Position numbers and translations under genes: made by a program | In this document: positions 55,720 to 64,000 of the stretch, one piece after another | Layout: every line of letters begins with the position of its first letter | Numbering within the stretch: position 1 is the stretch's first letter | The notes under the pieces: model-generated | The model's database searches: none | What the model saw: only the letters and a program-made list of their open reading frames with translations | What the model was told of the DNA's origin: nothing | Assembly (NCBI RefSeq): GCF_000283655.1 | Contig: NC_016587.1 | Span: forward strand, 496,001 to 560,000 | DNA: 64,000 nt | Source: Azospirillum lipoferum 4B | GTDB lineage: Bacteria > Pseudomonadota > Alphaproteobacteria > Azospirillales > Azospirillaceae | Direction of reading: 5' to 3'

Positions 55720-56211
55720 CTATTTGCCGCGCGCAAGCGGGGATGTGGGGGATTTCGCCATGACCGCCGGGGTGGACATGGCTTCGCGCAGCATCCCGGG
55801 CTCGAACCCCTCGGGGCGCAGCAGCGGCACCGGATTGGGGTGGCCGGGGAATTCGACAGCGAACAGGTCGTTGATCTCCCGTTCGGCCCAGGAAGCCGCG
55901 CGCACAGACGGCGACAGCGACGCCAGCATCCCGTTGCGGGTGCGCGTCTTGAAATTGATGACCTGCTTCTCGTCCGTGTAATGATAGATCATCACCGTTT
56001 CGCCGCCCTGTCCCAGCGGGATGGCGGTGACGGTGCCCATGCGGATGCCGAGCGATTCCATGGCGGCGGCCATCGCCTCCACGTCCAGCAACGGCCCCTC
56101 CACCCACAGCGCGCCGGTGCGCGCCGCCACCGACACGACGCCGGGAATGGCCTTCATCCGGCCGATCAGATCACTGTCGATCAGATCAGCACCCGTCAGA
56201 TCAGCGACCAT
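55720..56211 (-). CDS. NuoC-like subunit of the group 4 hydrogenase
   Basis: The 163-residue protein corresponds to the NuoC/EchD part that is fused to the large subunit in HycE but separate here. Conserved signs are INFKTRTRNGML, SWAEREINDLFAVEFPGHPN and LRPEGFEPG near the end. MVADLTG (56211) is the start; it overlaps the ferredoxin stop by 11 bases. It sits on the cytoplasmic side with the large subunit. Confidence 0.85.
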   Translation of the reverse strand: MVADLTGADLIDSDLIGRMKAIPGVVSVAARTGALWVEGPLLDVEAMAAAMESLGIRMGTVTAIPLGQGGETVMIYHYTDEKQVINFKTRTRNGMLASLSPSVRAASWAEREINDLFAVEFPGHPNPVPLLRPEGFEPGMLREAMSTPAVMAKSPTSPLARGK

Positions 56212-56740
56212 GGCCGGAGCCCTCCTTTGCCGGTGCGCCGGCGCCCTCGGGGACGAAGGCGTCGCGCAGCTTCGCGCTTGCCGCCCAGCGGCGGCAGTCC
56301 GGGCAATAGCCCTTCTCCTTTTCGGACCAGGCACCATCCATGGCGGATTCCGGCAGCGGAATGTGGGCGCTGCCGCAGCGCGTGCAGGCCTGAAGCCGGA
56401 TGACGCTTTCCAGCCTCATCCCGTCGCCGGTCCCGCTGTTCATCGCGTCCGGAACGGCGGAGAGGAGCTTGATCGCCCTGGTCGGGCAATTCTGCTCGCA
56501 CAGCCCGCAGAACGAACACTGGCCGATGTAGAAGTGCCAGGACACTGAAGCGCCGGGCACCTCGGTGAAGGTGATGGCCTTCGGCGCGCAGACGAAGGCG
56601 CAGGTGCCGCAGGCGGTGCAGCGGCCGGCGTCATGGCCGAGAGCGCCGCGGTAGACGGCGGGCACGGGCGGCATGTCCGCCGGGTCCCGGGTCCGCGATG
56701 GCCGGAGCAGGTTGCTCAAGACGGTTTTCAGCATGCCCAT
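56201..56740 (-). CDS. Polyferredoxin subunit (NuoI/HycF-like) with extra cysteine-pair domain
   Basis: The 179-residue subunit binds two [4Fe-4S] clusters via CTACGTCAFVCAPKA and CSFCGLCEQNCPTRA. C-terminal of these a further cysteine set (CTRCG, then CPDC) could bind zinc or another cluster. It should pass electrons from the external ferredoxin to the NuoB-like subunit. ATG 56740 follows AAGGA. Confidence 0.88.
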   Translation of the reverse strand: MGMLKTVLSNLLRPSRTRDPADMPPVPAVYRGALGHDAGRCTACGTCAFVCAPKAITFTEVPGASVSWHFYIGQCSFCGLCEQNCPTRAIKLLSAVPDAMNSGTGDGMRLESVIRLQACTRCGSAHIPLPESAMDGAWSEKEKGYCPDCRRWAASAKLRDAFVPEGAGAPAKEGSGHGR

Positions 56741-56752
56741 GGCGGAAATCCT

Positions 56753-57661
56753 TTACCAGACCAGCGTCGCGGCCATGGTGACGGCCGAGGCGAGCCCGCC
56801 CCAGACCCAGTAGAGGCGGAAGGCCTGCGTCACCCGCAGCCGTGCCGTGGATGTCGCCAGCAGCGTGAGCAGGCCCAGCAGCACGAAGCCGACGGCCAGA
56901 TAGATCGCGCCGTTCAGCAGCGGCCAGGGCGTCGCCGGCACGAAGACCACGGCGAACAGCTCGGTCAGCAGGACGATCTCGATGGCGTGCGACAGCTTGA
57001 ACAGCGCCAGCGGCGGGCCGCTGTATTCGATATGGCTGTCGGCGACGATCTCATGCTCGGCGTTGGCGATGGAGAAGGGGTTGAGCTTCATCCGCGCCGG
57101 AAGCGCCATCAGGAAAGTCAGCGCGGCGACGACATGGACGACGCTGTAGGGCGCCGCCTGCAGCGCCTGCATCTGGAAGCCGCCGGCATGCTGGGCCATT
57201 GCGATGATGGAGACCAGGAACGGCAGGTTGTAGGCCAGCGACAGGATCGCCTCGCGCATCGCCGCGACCTGTCCGTAGATCGACCGGCTGACATAGCCCG
57301 CCAGCACCTCGCACAGGATCGGAACCTCCATGAGATAGAGCAGCAGCACCACGTCGCCCGGCAGCGACGGGATGGGGTTGCCCGGCAGCGGCACGATGGC
57401 GAGCGCCGCCGTCACCGAAGCCAGCGACACCAACGGCAGCGCCAGGAAGATGCCCCGGCCGACACCCTTTGGAATCACCGTTTCCTTGCCCAGCAGCTTC
57501 ATGAAATCGAAGAAGGGCTGGAAGAAGGGAGGGCCCTGGCGGCCCTGCAGCCGCGCCACCAGCTTGCGCATGAACCAGAGTTCGAGCCAGCCGAGCGGGG
57601 CCGCGCAGAGCAGGCCGGGCCAAACGCCGAAGGCCAGCAGATATCTCCATGCCTCGCTCAT
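56753..57661 (-). CDS. NuoH/HycD-like membrane subunit of the hydrogenase
   Basis: The 302-residue integral membrane protein links the hydrophilic arm to the proton-translocating part. It has eight or so hydrophobic segments and the typical NuoH/HycD loops RLQGRQGPPFFQPFFDFMKL, MREAILSLAYN and ANAEHEIVADSHIEYSGP with acidic residues. It overlaps the NuoB-like gene (ATGA at 57658-57661). Confidence 0.92.
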   Translation of the reverse strand: MSEAWRYLLAFGVWPGLLCAAPLGWLELWFMRKLVARLQGRQGPPFFQPFFDFMKLLGKETVIPKGVGRGIFLALPLVSLASVTAALAIVPLPGNPIPSLPGDVVLLLYLMEVPILCEVLAGYVSRSIYGQVAAMREAILSLAYNLPFLVSIIAMAQHAGGFQMQALQAAPYSVVHVVAALTFLMALPARMKLNPFSIANAEHEIVADSHIEYSGPPLALFKLSHAIEIVLLTELFAVVFVPATPWPLLNGAIYLAVGFVLLGLLTLLATSTARLRVTQAFRLYWVWGGLASAVTMAATLVW

Positions 57662-58125
57662 GACGCCCTCCGGAACTGGCTCTTGGTTGCGCCGTCCTCC
57701 AGCAGCTTTGCGGCGCGGGCGATACCGTCCAGGATGGCCTGAGGCCGCGGCGGACAGCCGGGCACCCAGACGTCGACCGGGACGATGGTCTCCAGCGACT
57801 CGCTCAGCACCAGCGGGCTGCCGGCGAAGACGTTTCCGGTCGCCGGACAGGACCCCAGCGCCACCACCGCCTTCGGGCTGGGCACCTGATCGTAGATGTC
57901 GAGGATGGCCTTGCGCGAGCGCAGGGTCAGCGTGCCGGAGATCAGCACGATGTCGGCGTGCTTGGGTGTGCCGTGCAGTTCGATGCCCAGCTGTTCGGCG
58001 TCGTAGCGCGGGCTCAGCAGGGGGGTGATCTCGATGTCGCAGCCGTTGCAGGACCCGGCGTTCAGACGGCAGATCCAGGGCGACTTGCGCCGCGCGATCG
58101 AGATGACGCGCTCGAAGAGGTTCAT
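57658..58125 (-). CDS. NuoB/HycG-like small subunit of the hydrogenase
   Basis: The 155-residue subunit carries the proximal [4Fe-4S] cluster. Its cysteines are seen in LNAGSCNGCDIEI, VVALGSCPATGNVF and VWVPGCPPRPQAI, the four-ligand pattern of NuoB-type subunits. ATG 58125 overlaps the stop of the upstream antiporter-like gene. It pairs with the large subunit at the active site. Confidence 0.93.
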   Translation of the reverse strand: MNLFERVISIARRKSPWICRLNAGSCNGCDIEITPLLSPRYDAEQLGIELHGTPKHADIVLISGTLTLRSRKAILDIYDQVPSPKAVVALGSCPATGNVFAGSPLVLSESLETIVPVDVWVPGCPPRPQAILDGIARAAKLLEDGATKSQFRRAS

Positions 58126-59321
58126 TTCACACTCCCGGTCAGGACCGCCGCCACATGCGGATGGGCATTCACGCCCGAGTGCAGCAGGTCGGGGTGCAGC
58201 AGATTGGGAACGAGGCCGAAGGCCACCGGGGCGATCGCGAAGACCAGCAGGACCGCCGCGGCCATGCGCGGCAGCGCCCGGCCGCTGTCCGCCACGCCCA
58301 GCGGGCCGAGCCACACGCGATGGATGGCGCGGATGTAGCAGAGCAGCCCCATGGCCGAGGCGGCGTACAGCGCGGCGACCAGCATCGGGCCACCCAGCTC
58401 CAGGCCGGCCAGATACAGGCGCCAGTGCCCGACGAAGCCGATGGTCGGCGGAATGCCGATGAAGCCCAGCGCCCCCAGCATGAAGGACGCGCTGGCGACC
58501 GGCAGCACCGAGGACAGCCCCCGCGTCTCCAGCGTCACCGGCCGGCCCAGATGCCATTCCGCCGCGCCGACCGCACCGAACAGCACGATCTTGCCCAGGG
58601 CATGGCCGAAGATGCCCAGCCACGCTCCCGCCAGCCCATCCGCGCCTCCGGCCGTCAGCCCCAGCAGCAGGTAGCCCATGTCGTCGATCGACGAGAAGGC
58701 CAGCATCGGCTTCAGTTCGGTCTGCGCCAGGGCGAGCAGGGCGGCGCCCAGCAGGGACACCATCGCCAGGACCACCCACAGGGTGGAATAGGCTTCGAAC
58801 ATCCAGGGCGCCGTGTCGCGCAGAGCCAGCAGTTCGCAGAAGCTGCCGACATCCACCACCGCGATGATCAGGGCCGTGGTCATCGCCGACGAGGCGCGCG
58901 CCACCGCCGGCAGCCAGAAATAGACCGGCACCAGCCCGAGCTTCAGGGCGAAGCCGATCGTCAGCAGCGCCACGGCCAGCTTGTCGAAGGGTGCGGCGGG
59001 CTGGACCGTGCCGAGGCCGGTCAAGGCCAGCGCGGTCGTGGTCGCAATGAACGCCAGGACGACCGCCGTCAGGTATTTGCGCGCGGCGGCGACGGCCTCG
59101 GGCGTGCCCTTGCTCCAGACCATGCCGACGGCCACCAGTTCGGCCGCGCCGGAGAGCAGGGTGGCGAGCCAGGAATGTCCAGCCAGACGGGCTGCGACGG
59201 CGAGCGCGACAGTGGCGGCGGCAAAGCACCACCAGGACCGGCCGCCCTGTGGAATCGCCCTGGCGTACAATCCGACGCCCAGCGCAATCCCGGCGAAAAG
59301 CGGTATCAGCACCGTGTTCAT
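58122..59321 (-). CDS. NuoN/HyfF-like membrane subunit
   Basis: The 399-residue membrane protein is related to Mrp-type antiporters and NuoN. Conserved parts include FALKLGLVPVYFWLPAVA with a key lysine, TELKPMLAFSSIDDMGYLLL, and GFIGIPPTIGFVGHW. It likely forms part of the ion channel that couples hydrogen turnover to proton or sodium movement. ATG 59321 with GGAG six bases upstream is chosen. Confidence 0.88.
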   Translation of the reverse strand: MNTVLIPLFAGIALGVGLYARAIPQGGRSWWCFAAATVALAVAARLAGHSWLATLLSGAAELVAVGMVWSKGTPEAVAAARKYLTAVVLAFIATTTALALTGLGTVQPAAPFDKLAVALLTIGFALKLGLVPVYFWLPAVARASSAMTTALIIAVVDVGSFCELLALRDTAPWMFEAYSTLWVVLAMVSLLGAALLALAQTELKPMLAFSSIDDMGYLLLGLTAGGADGLAGAWLGIFGHALGKIVLFGAVGAAEWHLGRPVTLETRGLSSVLPVASASFMLGALGFIGIPPTIGFVGHWRLYLAGLELGGPMLVAALYAASAMGLLCYIRAIHRVWLGPLGVADSGRALPRMAAAVLLVFAIAPVAFGLVPNLLHPDLLHSGVNAHPHVAAVLTGSVK

Positions 59322-59351
59322 GGATAACTCCATCGAGGATCGCGACGGCGC

Positions 59352-61202
59352 TCAGACCAGCCAGACGGCAACCGTCACCACCGTGGCGACGAAACCGATG
59401 GGGATGAGCGGACGGTCTTCCAGCATGGTGCGCGCGATGCCCTGGGCATGGCCGGCCACTTGGTTCAGACTGTCCCAGATCCTGCGGTAGACGGGGTCGG
59501 GATCGAGCGAATAGACGGGATGGAAGGCGTGTTCGGCCAGCTCGGCGAAATCGACCGCACCGGGCCGGTCGCCGGCCGGCAGCGGCTCGCCGCCGGAATA
59601 GACCGAGACCAGACCGGGAGCCGGCGCCTGGGCCAGCCGGTAGACCAGCAGTCCCAGCATGGCCGATGCCAGCACCACCGCGCCACCGACGGTCATCGCG
59701 ATGCTGCCGCGGTCGGTCAGGATGCCGAGCCAGCTCATCTGCACCTGCCAGTCGAAGCCCAGCGACTGCACGGCGGGGGCGATGATCGGCACCATCAGCA
59801 GCTGCGGCGCCAGCCCGAAGACCAGGCACATCACCGCCATGGAGCCCATGCCCGCCAGCATGCTGGGCGAGGCTTCGTGGATGTGCTTGCCGAGCAGCGC
59901 CTTGGACGGCACGCCGTAGAAGGCGTTGACGGTGGCCTTCAGGAAGGAGAAGGCGGTCAGGATGCTGCCGATCCAGCCGATCAGAACGACGATCAGCAAC
60001 CCCTTGTCGAGCGCCGCGCTGAAGACCAGCCATTTGGCGACGAAGCCGTTGGTCAGCGGCACGCCGGCGATGGAGGCGGCGGCGACGATCCACACCTTCG
60101 CCGTTCCCGGCATCGCGGTGGCGAGCCCGCCGAGCTGGCGCAGGTCGCGCGTTCCACAGGCGTGCTGGATGGCGCCGGCGCAGACGAACAGGGTGCCCTT
60201 GAACAGCGCATGGCTGAAGCAATAGAACAGCGCCGCCGCCATCCCGAGATCGGTGCCGAGCGCCAGCCCGACGACGATGTAGCCGAGCTGGCTGACCGTG
60301 TGGAAAGCGAGCAACCGCTTCAGGTCGGTCTGCGCCATGGCGAAGATGACGCCGACCAGGATGGTGACGCAGCCGACCGCCAGCAGCGGCACTTCCAGCG
60401 CCGCATGCCACTGGCCGTCGCCCACCACATACATGCGGGCGATCAGGTAGACGCCGGCCTTGACGTAGCAGGCGGAATGCAGCAGCGCCGACACCGGCGT
60501 CGGGGCGTTCATCGCCTCCGGGATCCAGGTGTGCAACGGAAACATCACCGACTTGGCCATCGACGCGACGATGAACAGCGCCGCGACGCCCGAGGTGAAG
60601 GCGGTGGCGACGGCCGGATCGGTCCAGTCGAAGCTGCCGGCGCGGGAATAGACCAGCACGATGCCGATCAGGAAGCCGTAGCCCGCCAGATGGGTGATGA
60701 CCAGCACCTTGCGGGCGCCGTCGGTCGCCACCTTCTCGCGGTACCAGAAGCCGACCAGGCTGTAGGAGCACAGCCCGATCACCTCCCAGGCCATGTAGGC
60801 GCCCAGCATGTCGGCCGCACTCGCCAGCACCAGCAGCCCGGCGATGAAGACCAGCATGATGGCGTAGAAGCGCGTGGTGCCCTGCTCCTCATGCTCCATG
60901 TAGCGGACGGAGAACAGCAGGATGGCGGCGCCGATGCCGGTTCCCATCACCATGAACAGGACGCTCAGCCCGTCGATGCGCAGACCGATGGAAAGAGGCC
61001 CGTCCCAGGGGGCGAGAAGTGCCGCCTGCATCACGGCGCCGTCCATGCTGGCGGGCACCAGCGTCAGCGACGCGATGAAGGAGGCGAAGACCGCCGCGGT
61101 CGCCAGCACGCCCTTGCCGACGGGTGTCAGCAGCCGGGCGAGCAGAAGTTGCAGGACGAAGCCGCCAAGCAGCAGAAGGATGGGAAGTTTTATGGCTAGC
61201 AT
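59352..61202 (-). CDS. NuoL/HyfB-like membrane subunit
   Basis: The 616-residue membrane protein has about fourteen helices and the NuoL/MrpA signatures YMAWEVIGLCSYSLVGFWYR, SMAKSVMFPLHTWIPEAMNA, PTPVSALLHSACYVKAGVYL and MAQTDLKRLLAFHTVSQLGY. A long C-terminal tail (AEHAFHPVYSLDPDPVY) follows. With the NuoN-like subunit it gives the complex two antiporter-like units, so it is closer to Hyf/Mbh than to the minimal Ech. ATG 61202 is used; an ATG at 61220 overlapping the MoaD-like stop is an alternative. Confidence 0.9.
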   Translation of the reverse strand: MLAIKLPILLLLGGFVLQLLLARLLTPVGKGVLATAAVFASFIASLTLVPASMDGAVMQAALLAPWDGPLSIGLRIDGLSVLFMVMGTGIGAAILLFSVRYMEHEEQGTTRFYAIMLVFIAGLLVLASAADMLGAYMAWEVIGLCSYSLVGFWYREKVATDGARKVLVITHLAGYGFLIGIVLVYSRAGSFDWTDPAVATAFTSGVAALFIVASMAKSVMFPLHTWIPEAMNAPTPVSALLHSACYVKAGVYLIARMYVVGDGQWHAALEVPLLAVGCVTILVGVIFAMAQTDLKRLLAFHTVSQLGYIVVGLALGTDLGMAAALFYCFSHALFKGTLFVCAGAIQHACGTRDLRQLGGLATAMPGTAKVWIVAAASIAGVPLTNGFVAKWLVFSAALDKGLLIVVLIGWIGSILTAFSFLKATVNAFYGVPSKALLGKHIHEASPSMLAGMGSMAVMCLVFGLAPQLLMVPIIAPAVQSLGFDWQVQMSWLGILTDRGSIAMTVGGAVVLASAMLGLLVYRLAQAPAPGLVSVYSGGEPLPAGDRPGAVDFAELAEHAFHPVYSLDPDPVYRRIWDSLNQVAGHAQGIARTMLEDRPLIPIGFVATVVTVAVWLV

Positions 61203-61216
61203 GACCCATCTCTTTC

Positions 61217-61489
61217 TCATCCCCCGGCAAGCGGGGGAAAAATGAAGATGTCGGATTCAAGCGTGAGGGGGGTGTCGAGCCCTTGAAGGCTGCGCACGTC
61301 GCGGCCGTCGACGAGGATGATCGAGAAGCCGGCAAGCTCCCCGTCCTTCATGACCCAGCGGGCGAATTCCGGTCCATACTTGGCCACCAGATCGCGCATG
61401 AGGTCACGGACGGTCGCAGCCGGCTGCGTCCACTCTTCCTTGGATGTCTTGGTCGCGTTGCGCAGCAGGGCGAAGTAGGAAACTCTCAT
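61217..61489 (-). CDS. MoaD/ThiS-like sulphur-carrier protein
   Basis: The 90-residue ubiquitin-fold protein starts MRVSYFALLRNATKTS and ends FPPLAGG, with the C-terminal Gly-Gly that is activated to a thiocarboxylate. It is MoaD-like, and its place directly after the aldehyde oxidoreductase gene suggests a role in making the tungstopterin for that enzyme. It overlaps an alternative start of the NuoL-like gene. Confidence 0.88.
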   Translation of the reverse strand: MRVSYFALLRNATKTSKEEWTQPAATVRDLMRDLVAKYGPEFARWVMKDGELAGFSIILVDGRDVRSLQGLDTPLTLESDIFIFPPLAGG

Positions 61490-61537
61490 GGAGCACGCAT
61501 CCTTGCACGCCGCCCGGCGCTGCCGGCGGCCGTCACG

Positions 61538-61563
61538 CCGCCGCGAAGCATGCTCCGCGGCGG
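61538..61563. repeat. Inverted repeat in the gap between the oxidoreductase and the MoaD-like gene
   Basis: CGCCGCG and CGCGGCG flank AGCATGCT with one mismatch, giving a long near-perfect palindrome. It lies between genes transcribed the same way and could weaken transcription into the hydrogenase genes or stabilise the mRNA end. Confidence 0.5.
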
Positions 61564-61576
61564 TGGCGGGGCCGGC

Positions 61577-63382
61577 TCAGGAGAGCGACAGCGCGTTCAG
61601 CTTTTCCTTGGTCGGAACGCCCTCGGCATCCCAGCCGCGCACGGTGTAGTAGACCGGCAGCATTTCCAGCAGGCGGCTGACCGCCCCCTTCGACGCACCG
61701 GTCTTGAGCGGCTCGTTGAGCAGGCGCGGCGGCAGCGTGTCGTCGGCTGCGGTCAGGCCGGCCTTCAGGTTCCACAACCGCTCCAGGTTCCAGATCCGCT
61801 CGCCGGCTTCGATGAAGCTGTCGCCGGTGTAGGCGAAGCCGGTCAGCGCCGTCATCAGCTCGGCATATTCGGGAGCGCCCATGCCGAAGGTGGTGAACAG
61901 GCAGGAGCCGGTGGAATCGATCGACGCCGCCAGGTTCTGGAACAGAGCCACCAGTTCCGGCTTGCCGTCGATGCTGTCCTTGTCGACCTTGAACGGCACG
62001 CCCAGCACTTCCGGGCTGATGGTGTAGCCGCGGACATGGCAGCCGCCGCGGTTGTTGGTGGCGTAATTCAGACCGATGCCCTGCACCGCACGCGGATCGT
62101 AGGCCGGAATCTCCTGCTTCTTGACGGTCATCGACAGTTCCGGATGACCGTAGAGGCTCGCCATCCGGTAGGAGCCCAGCGCCAGCTTCCTGCCGAAGCC
62201 CTCGCCCAGCCCGGTCAGCCGCACCGCCTCGACCATCGCGTCGACATTGCCGAAGTCGAGTTCCAGCCCTTCGGTGTCCTCCAGCGTGATGATGCCGCGG
62301 TTGAACAGCTCCATCGCGCAAGCGACGGTGCTGGACATCGAGATGGTGTCGAGGCCGTATTCGTTGCAGTAATAGTTGGCCTTGATCACCGCGTCGAGAT
62401 TGTCGATCCGGCAATCCGGCCCGAAGCCCCAGGCGGTCTCGTATTCCGGTCCCTCGCCCTCGCCCTTGTATTTGGGGTTGCTGACCTTGGTGGCGCGGCC
62501 GCAGGAGATGATGCAGGAGAAGCAGCCCTTCGGCCGCTGCAGCTGGTTGGCCGCCAGCGTTTCGCCGCCCACCTTGTCGGCCGTCTCGAAATGACCGTCC
62601 TGGAAATTGGCGGTCGGCAGGCCGCCGATCGAGTTGAGGATATTGACCAGCACGTTGGTGCCGTAGAGCCGCAGGCCGGTGCCGCCGACCGGATGCTCCT
62701 TGACCATGGTGCTGGCCTTGACGACGGCGTCCACGAAGCCCGTCTTGTCGGCGACGGTGACGGCACCCGTGCCGCGCACCACCACCGCTTTCAGGTTCTT
62801 CGATCCCATCACCGCGCCGACGCCGGTGCGGCCGGCGGCGCGCTGCATGTCGTTCATGATGGCGGCGATGTAGGACAGCTTCTCGCCCGCCGGGCCGATG
62901 CAGGCGATCTTGGCGTCGGGCGCTGTCTCCTCGTTCAGCGCCTCGGTGGTCTCCGGCACGTCCTTGCCCCAGAGATGGGCGGCGTCGCGGATCTCCACCT
63001 TGCCGTCCTGGATCCAAAGATAGACCGGCTTGGCCGCGCGGCCTTCCAGGATCAGCATGTCGTAGCCGGCGTATTTCAGCTCCGGCCCCCAGGCGCCACC
63101 GGAGTTAGACGCGGCGATGGTGCCGGTCAGCGGACCTTTGGTGACGACGTCGTAGCGCCCGGCCGACGGCGCGAAGGTGCCGGTCATCGGACCCGACGCG
63201 AAGATCAGCTTGTTCGCCGGCGACAGCGGATCGACCGTCGGGTCGACCTCGTCATACATGTATCTGGTGCCCAGCCCGCGCGCGCCGATGTAATCGCGCG
63301 CGTGGTCCATGTTGAGCGCTTCGGTCGCAATCGTCCCGAAAGTCAGGTCGACCCTCAGGATTTTTCCAATCCAGCCATACAT
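61577..63382 (-). CDS. Tungsten-dependent aldehyde ferredoxin oxidoreductase (AOR family)
   Basis: The 601-residue enzyme oxidises aldehydes to acids with a tungstopterin cofactor and one [4Fe-4S] cluster. Family landmarks are the start [59 protein letters not shown], the cluster ligands CFSCIISC with a further Cys in FGPDCRIDN, and GGCHVRGYT. It reads from ATG 63382, two bases after the ferredoxin stop. The partner is the four-cluster ferredoxin, and the electrons probably go to the hydrogenase. Confidence 0.94.
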   Translation of the reverse strand: MYGWIGKILRVDLTFGTIATEALNMDHARDYIGARGLGTRYMYDEVDPTVDPLSPANKLIFASGPMTGTFAPSAGRYDVVTKGPLTGTIAASNSGGAWGPELKYAGYDMLILEGRAAKPVYLWIQDGKVEIRDAAHLWGKDVPETTEALNEETAPDAKIACIGPAGEKLSYIAAIMNDMQRAAGRTGVGAVMGSKNLKAVVVRGTGAVTVADKTGFVDAVVKASTMVKEHPVGGTGLRLYGTNVLVNILNSIGGLPTANFQDGHFETADKVGGETLAANQLQRPKGCFSCIISCGRATKVSNPKYKGEGEGPEYETAWGFGPDCRIDNLDAVIKANYYCNEYGLDTISMSSTVACAMELFNRGIITLEDTEGLELDFGNVDAMVEAVRLTGLGEGFGRKLALGSYRMASLYGHPELSMTVKKQEIPAYDPRAVQGIGLNYATNNRGGCHVRGYTISPEVLGVPFKVDKDSIDGKPELVALFQNLAASIDSTGSCLFTTFGMGAPEYAELMTALTGFAYTGDSFIEAGERIWNLERLWNLKAGLTAADDTLPPRLLNEPLKTGASKGAVSRLLEMLPVYYTVRGWDAEGVPTKEKLNALSLS

Positions 63383-63384
63383 GA

Positions 63385-63861
63385 TCAGACCTCCGCGAAG
63401 GCGTTCTTGAGCTTGGCGGCGAAGGTCCGTTTGCGGGTCTGCGCCGACACGGTGTCCTCGACCCACTCGAGCGCGTGGGTGGGGCAGATCGCGGCGCAGG
63501 ACGGGCTGCCGCTGCAGGTGTCGCATTTCAGGATTTGCGCCCCCAGAAAGTCCCAGGAGGCGCAGCCGAACGGGCAGGCCTGCACGCACATCTTGCAGCC
63601 GATGCATTTCGACTGATCCAGCTCGACCTGACCGTTGGCCGGGTTGCGGGTCATCGCCTTCGGCATGCAGACGGTGGTGCAGGACGCGTCCTTGCACTGC
63701 TGGCACATCATCGGGACGGAAAACCCTTCCCGTTCCCAGGTGTAGACGTGAATTCTCGACGCCTTCGGCCGGAAATTCCCTTCGTGTTCCATGGAACAGG
63801 CGAGTTCACAGTTACGGCATCCGGTGCATTTGTCCGGATGGATCATCAGCATCATGCTCAT
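63385..63861 (-). CDS. Four-cluster [4Fe-4S] ferredoxin partner of the oxidoreductase
   Basis: The 158-residue electron carrier is like HycB/AorA-type proteins. Four cysteine sets are visible: [46 protein letters not shown] and [18 protein letters not shown]. It should link the tungsten enzyme to the membrane hydrogenase. The start [12 protein letters not shown] (63861) is chosen because GAGG lies nine bases upstream. It is the first gene of the operon. Confidence 0.9.
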   Translation of the reverse strand: MSMMLMIHPDKCTGCRNCELACSMEHEGNFRPKASRIHVYTWEREGFSVPMMCQQCKDASCTTVCMPKAMTRNPANGQVELDQSKCIGCKMCVQACPFGCASWDFLGAQILKCDTCSGSPSCAAICPTHALEWVEDTVSAQTRKRTFAAKLKNAFAEV

Positions 63862-63887
63862 GGGCGATGGCCTCATCGAAACCATGC

Positions 63888-63904
63888 TGCAACGGTTCAG
63901 CCTT
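63888..63904 (-). promoter_or_regulatory. Candidate sigma-54 promoter of the oxidoreductase/hydrogenase operon
   Basis: The minus strand reads AGGCTGAACCGTTGCA, with the GG-N10-GC spacing and a perfect TTGCA -12 box; the -24 box is weak (AGGCTG for TGGCAC). It is only about 27 bases from the ferredoxin start. Hydrogenlyase operons are often sigma-54 dependent. Confidence 0.35.
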
Positions 63905-64000
63905 AGCGCCGCCTTGCCTGCATGGTAAGTTTCAGGACTGCTTATCGCGCGCTGTCTATTGATTGCTGATTGCAGCAACACGCGGCTTCACGTCGGTTCG

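Noticed and set aside
54629-61202. Respiratory complex I (nuo) operon
   Set aside because: The large subunit keeps both nickel-binding CxxC motifs. NuoE/F/G/A/J/K are missing and HypA follows, so it is a hydrogenase.

Overview
The window is high-GC alphaproteobacterial DNA, most like Azospirillum or a close relative in the Rhodospirillales. The reasons are codon use, frequent GTG/TTG starts with strong purine-rich ribosome sites, and the alphaproteobacterial gene order hisG-hisD-UPF0262-LMW phosphatase ... infA-maf-rng-yacG-tRNA-Phe. No search could be run, so the taxon is an inference.

Layout. (1) 1-1.6 kb: the end of an unknown gene, then a hydantoinase/dihydropyrimidinase. (2) 1.6-11.9 kb, minus strand: a tightly overlapped ten-gene chemosensory operon, in transcription order receiver, CheC, soluble receptor, triple CheW, CheB, HEAT protein, CheR, CheY-like receiver, CheA, STAS protein. 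(3) 12.0-15.8 kb: a giant TPR/glycosyltransferase-like protein made of two homologous halves, with a palindromic repeat inserted in frame in the second half. (4) 15.8-18.4 kb: the metNIQ methionine importer. (5) 18.5-31.1 kb: a small unknown gene, a GH25 lysozyme, and the his/infA/maf/rng/yacG housekeeping block. That block is split by a PepSY membrane protein, a hybrid histidine kinase and a lytic transglycosylase. It ends at an intact tRNA-Phe(GAA).

(6) 31.1-53.6 kb: a genomic island of about 22.5 kb integrated at the 3' end of tRNA-Phe. A perfect 49-bp direct repeat bounds it, and a tyrosine integrase sits at its right end. The integrase carries an apparent frameshift. The left part holds a NYN nuclease-like gene and nested insertion sequences (IS630, ISL3, IS66 remnants). 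The cargo, 36.5-51.3 kb, is all on the minus strand and is the most interesting part. It encodes a curlin-like repeat protein, an unknown exported protein, a Crp-like regulator, an unknown exported protein, a CsgG-like outer-membrane lipoprotein and an OmpA-type protein. These are followed by VWA-TM-FHA, FHA, two membrane-anchored PP2C phosphatases, a periplasmic trypsin-like protease-TM-FHA, an FHA-kinase-DUF805 protein, a kinase-TM protein and an exported Ppx/GppA-like ATPase-fold protein. It looks like a trans-envelope Ser/Thr phosphorylation circuit coupled to a curli-like secretion route, with no type VI secretion structural genes nearby.

(7) 53.7-63.9 kb, minus strand: an IS5-type remnant, then an operon read right to left. 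It encodes a four-cluster ferredoxin, a tungsten-type aldehyde ferredoxin oxidoreductase, a MoaD-like protein, two proton-pumping antiporter-like subunits, NuoB-, NuoH-, NuoI-, NuoC- and NuoD-like subunits of a group 4 [NiFe] hydrogenase, and HypA. The likely joint function is an aldehyde-to-H2 (or reverse) energy-converting complex. Sequence just outside the right attachment site resembles the inner left end of the island, which hints at tandem or successive integrations at this tRNA.
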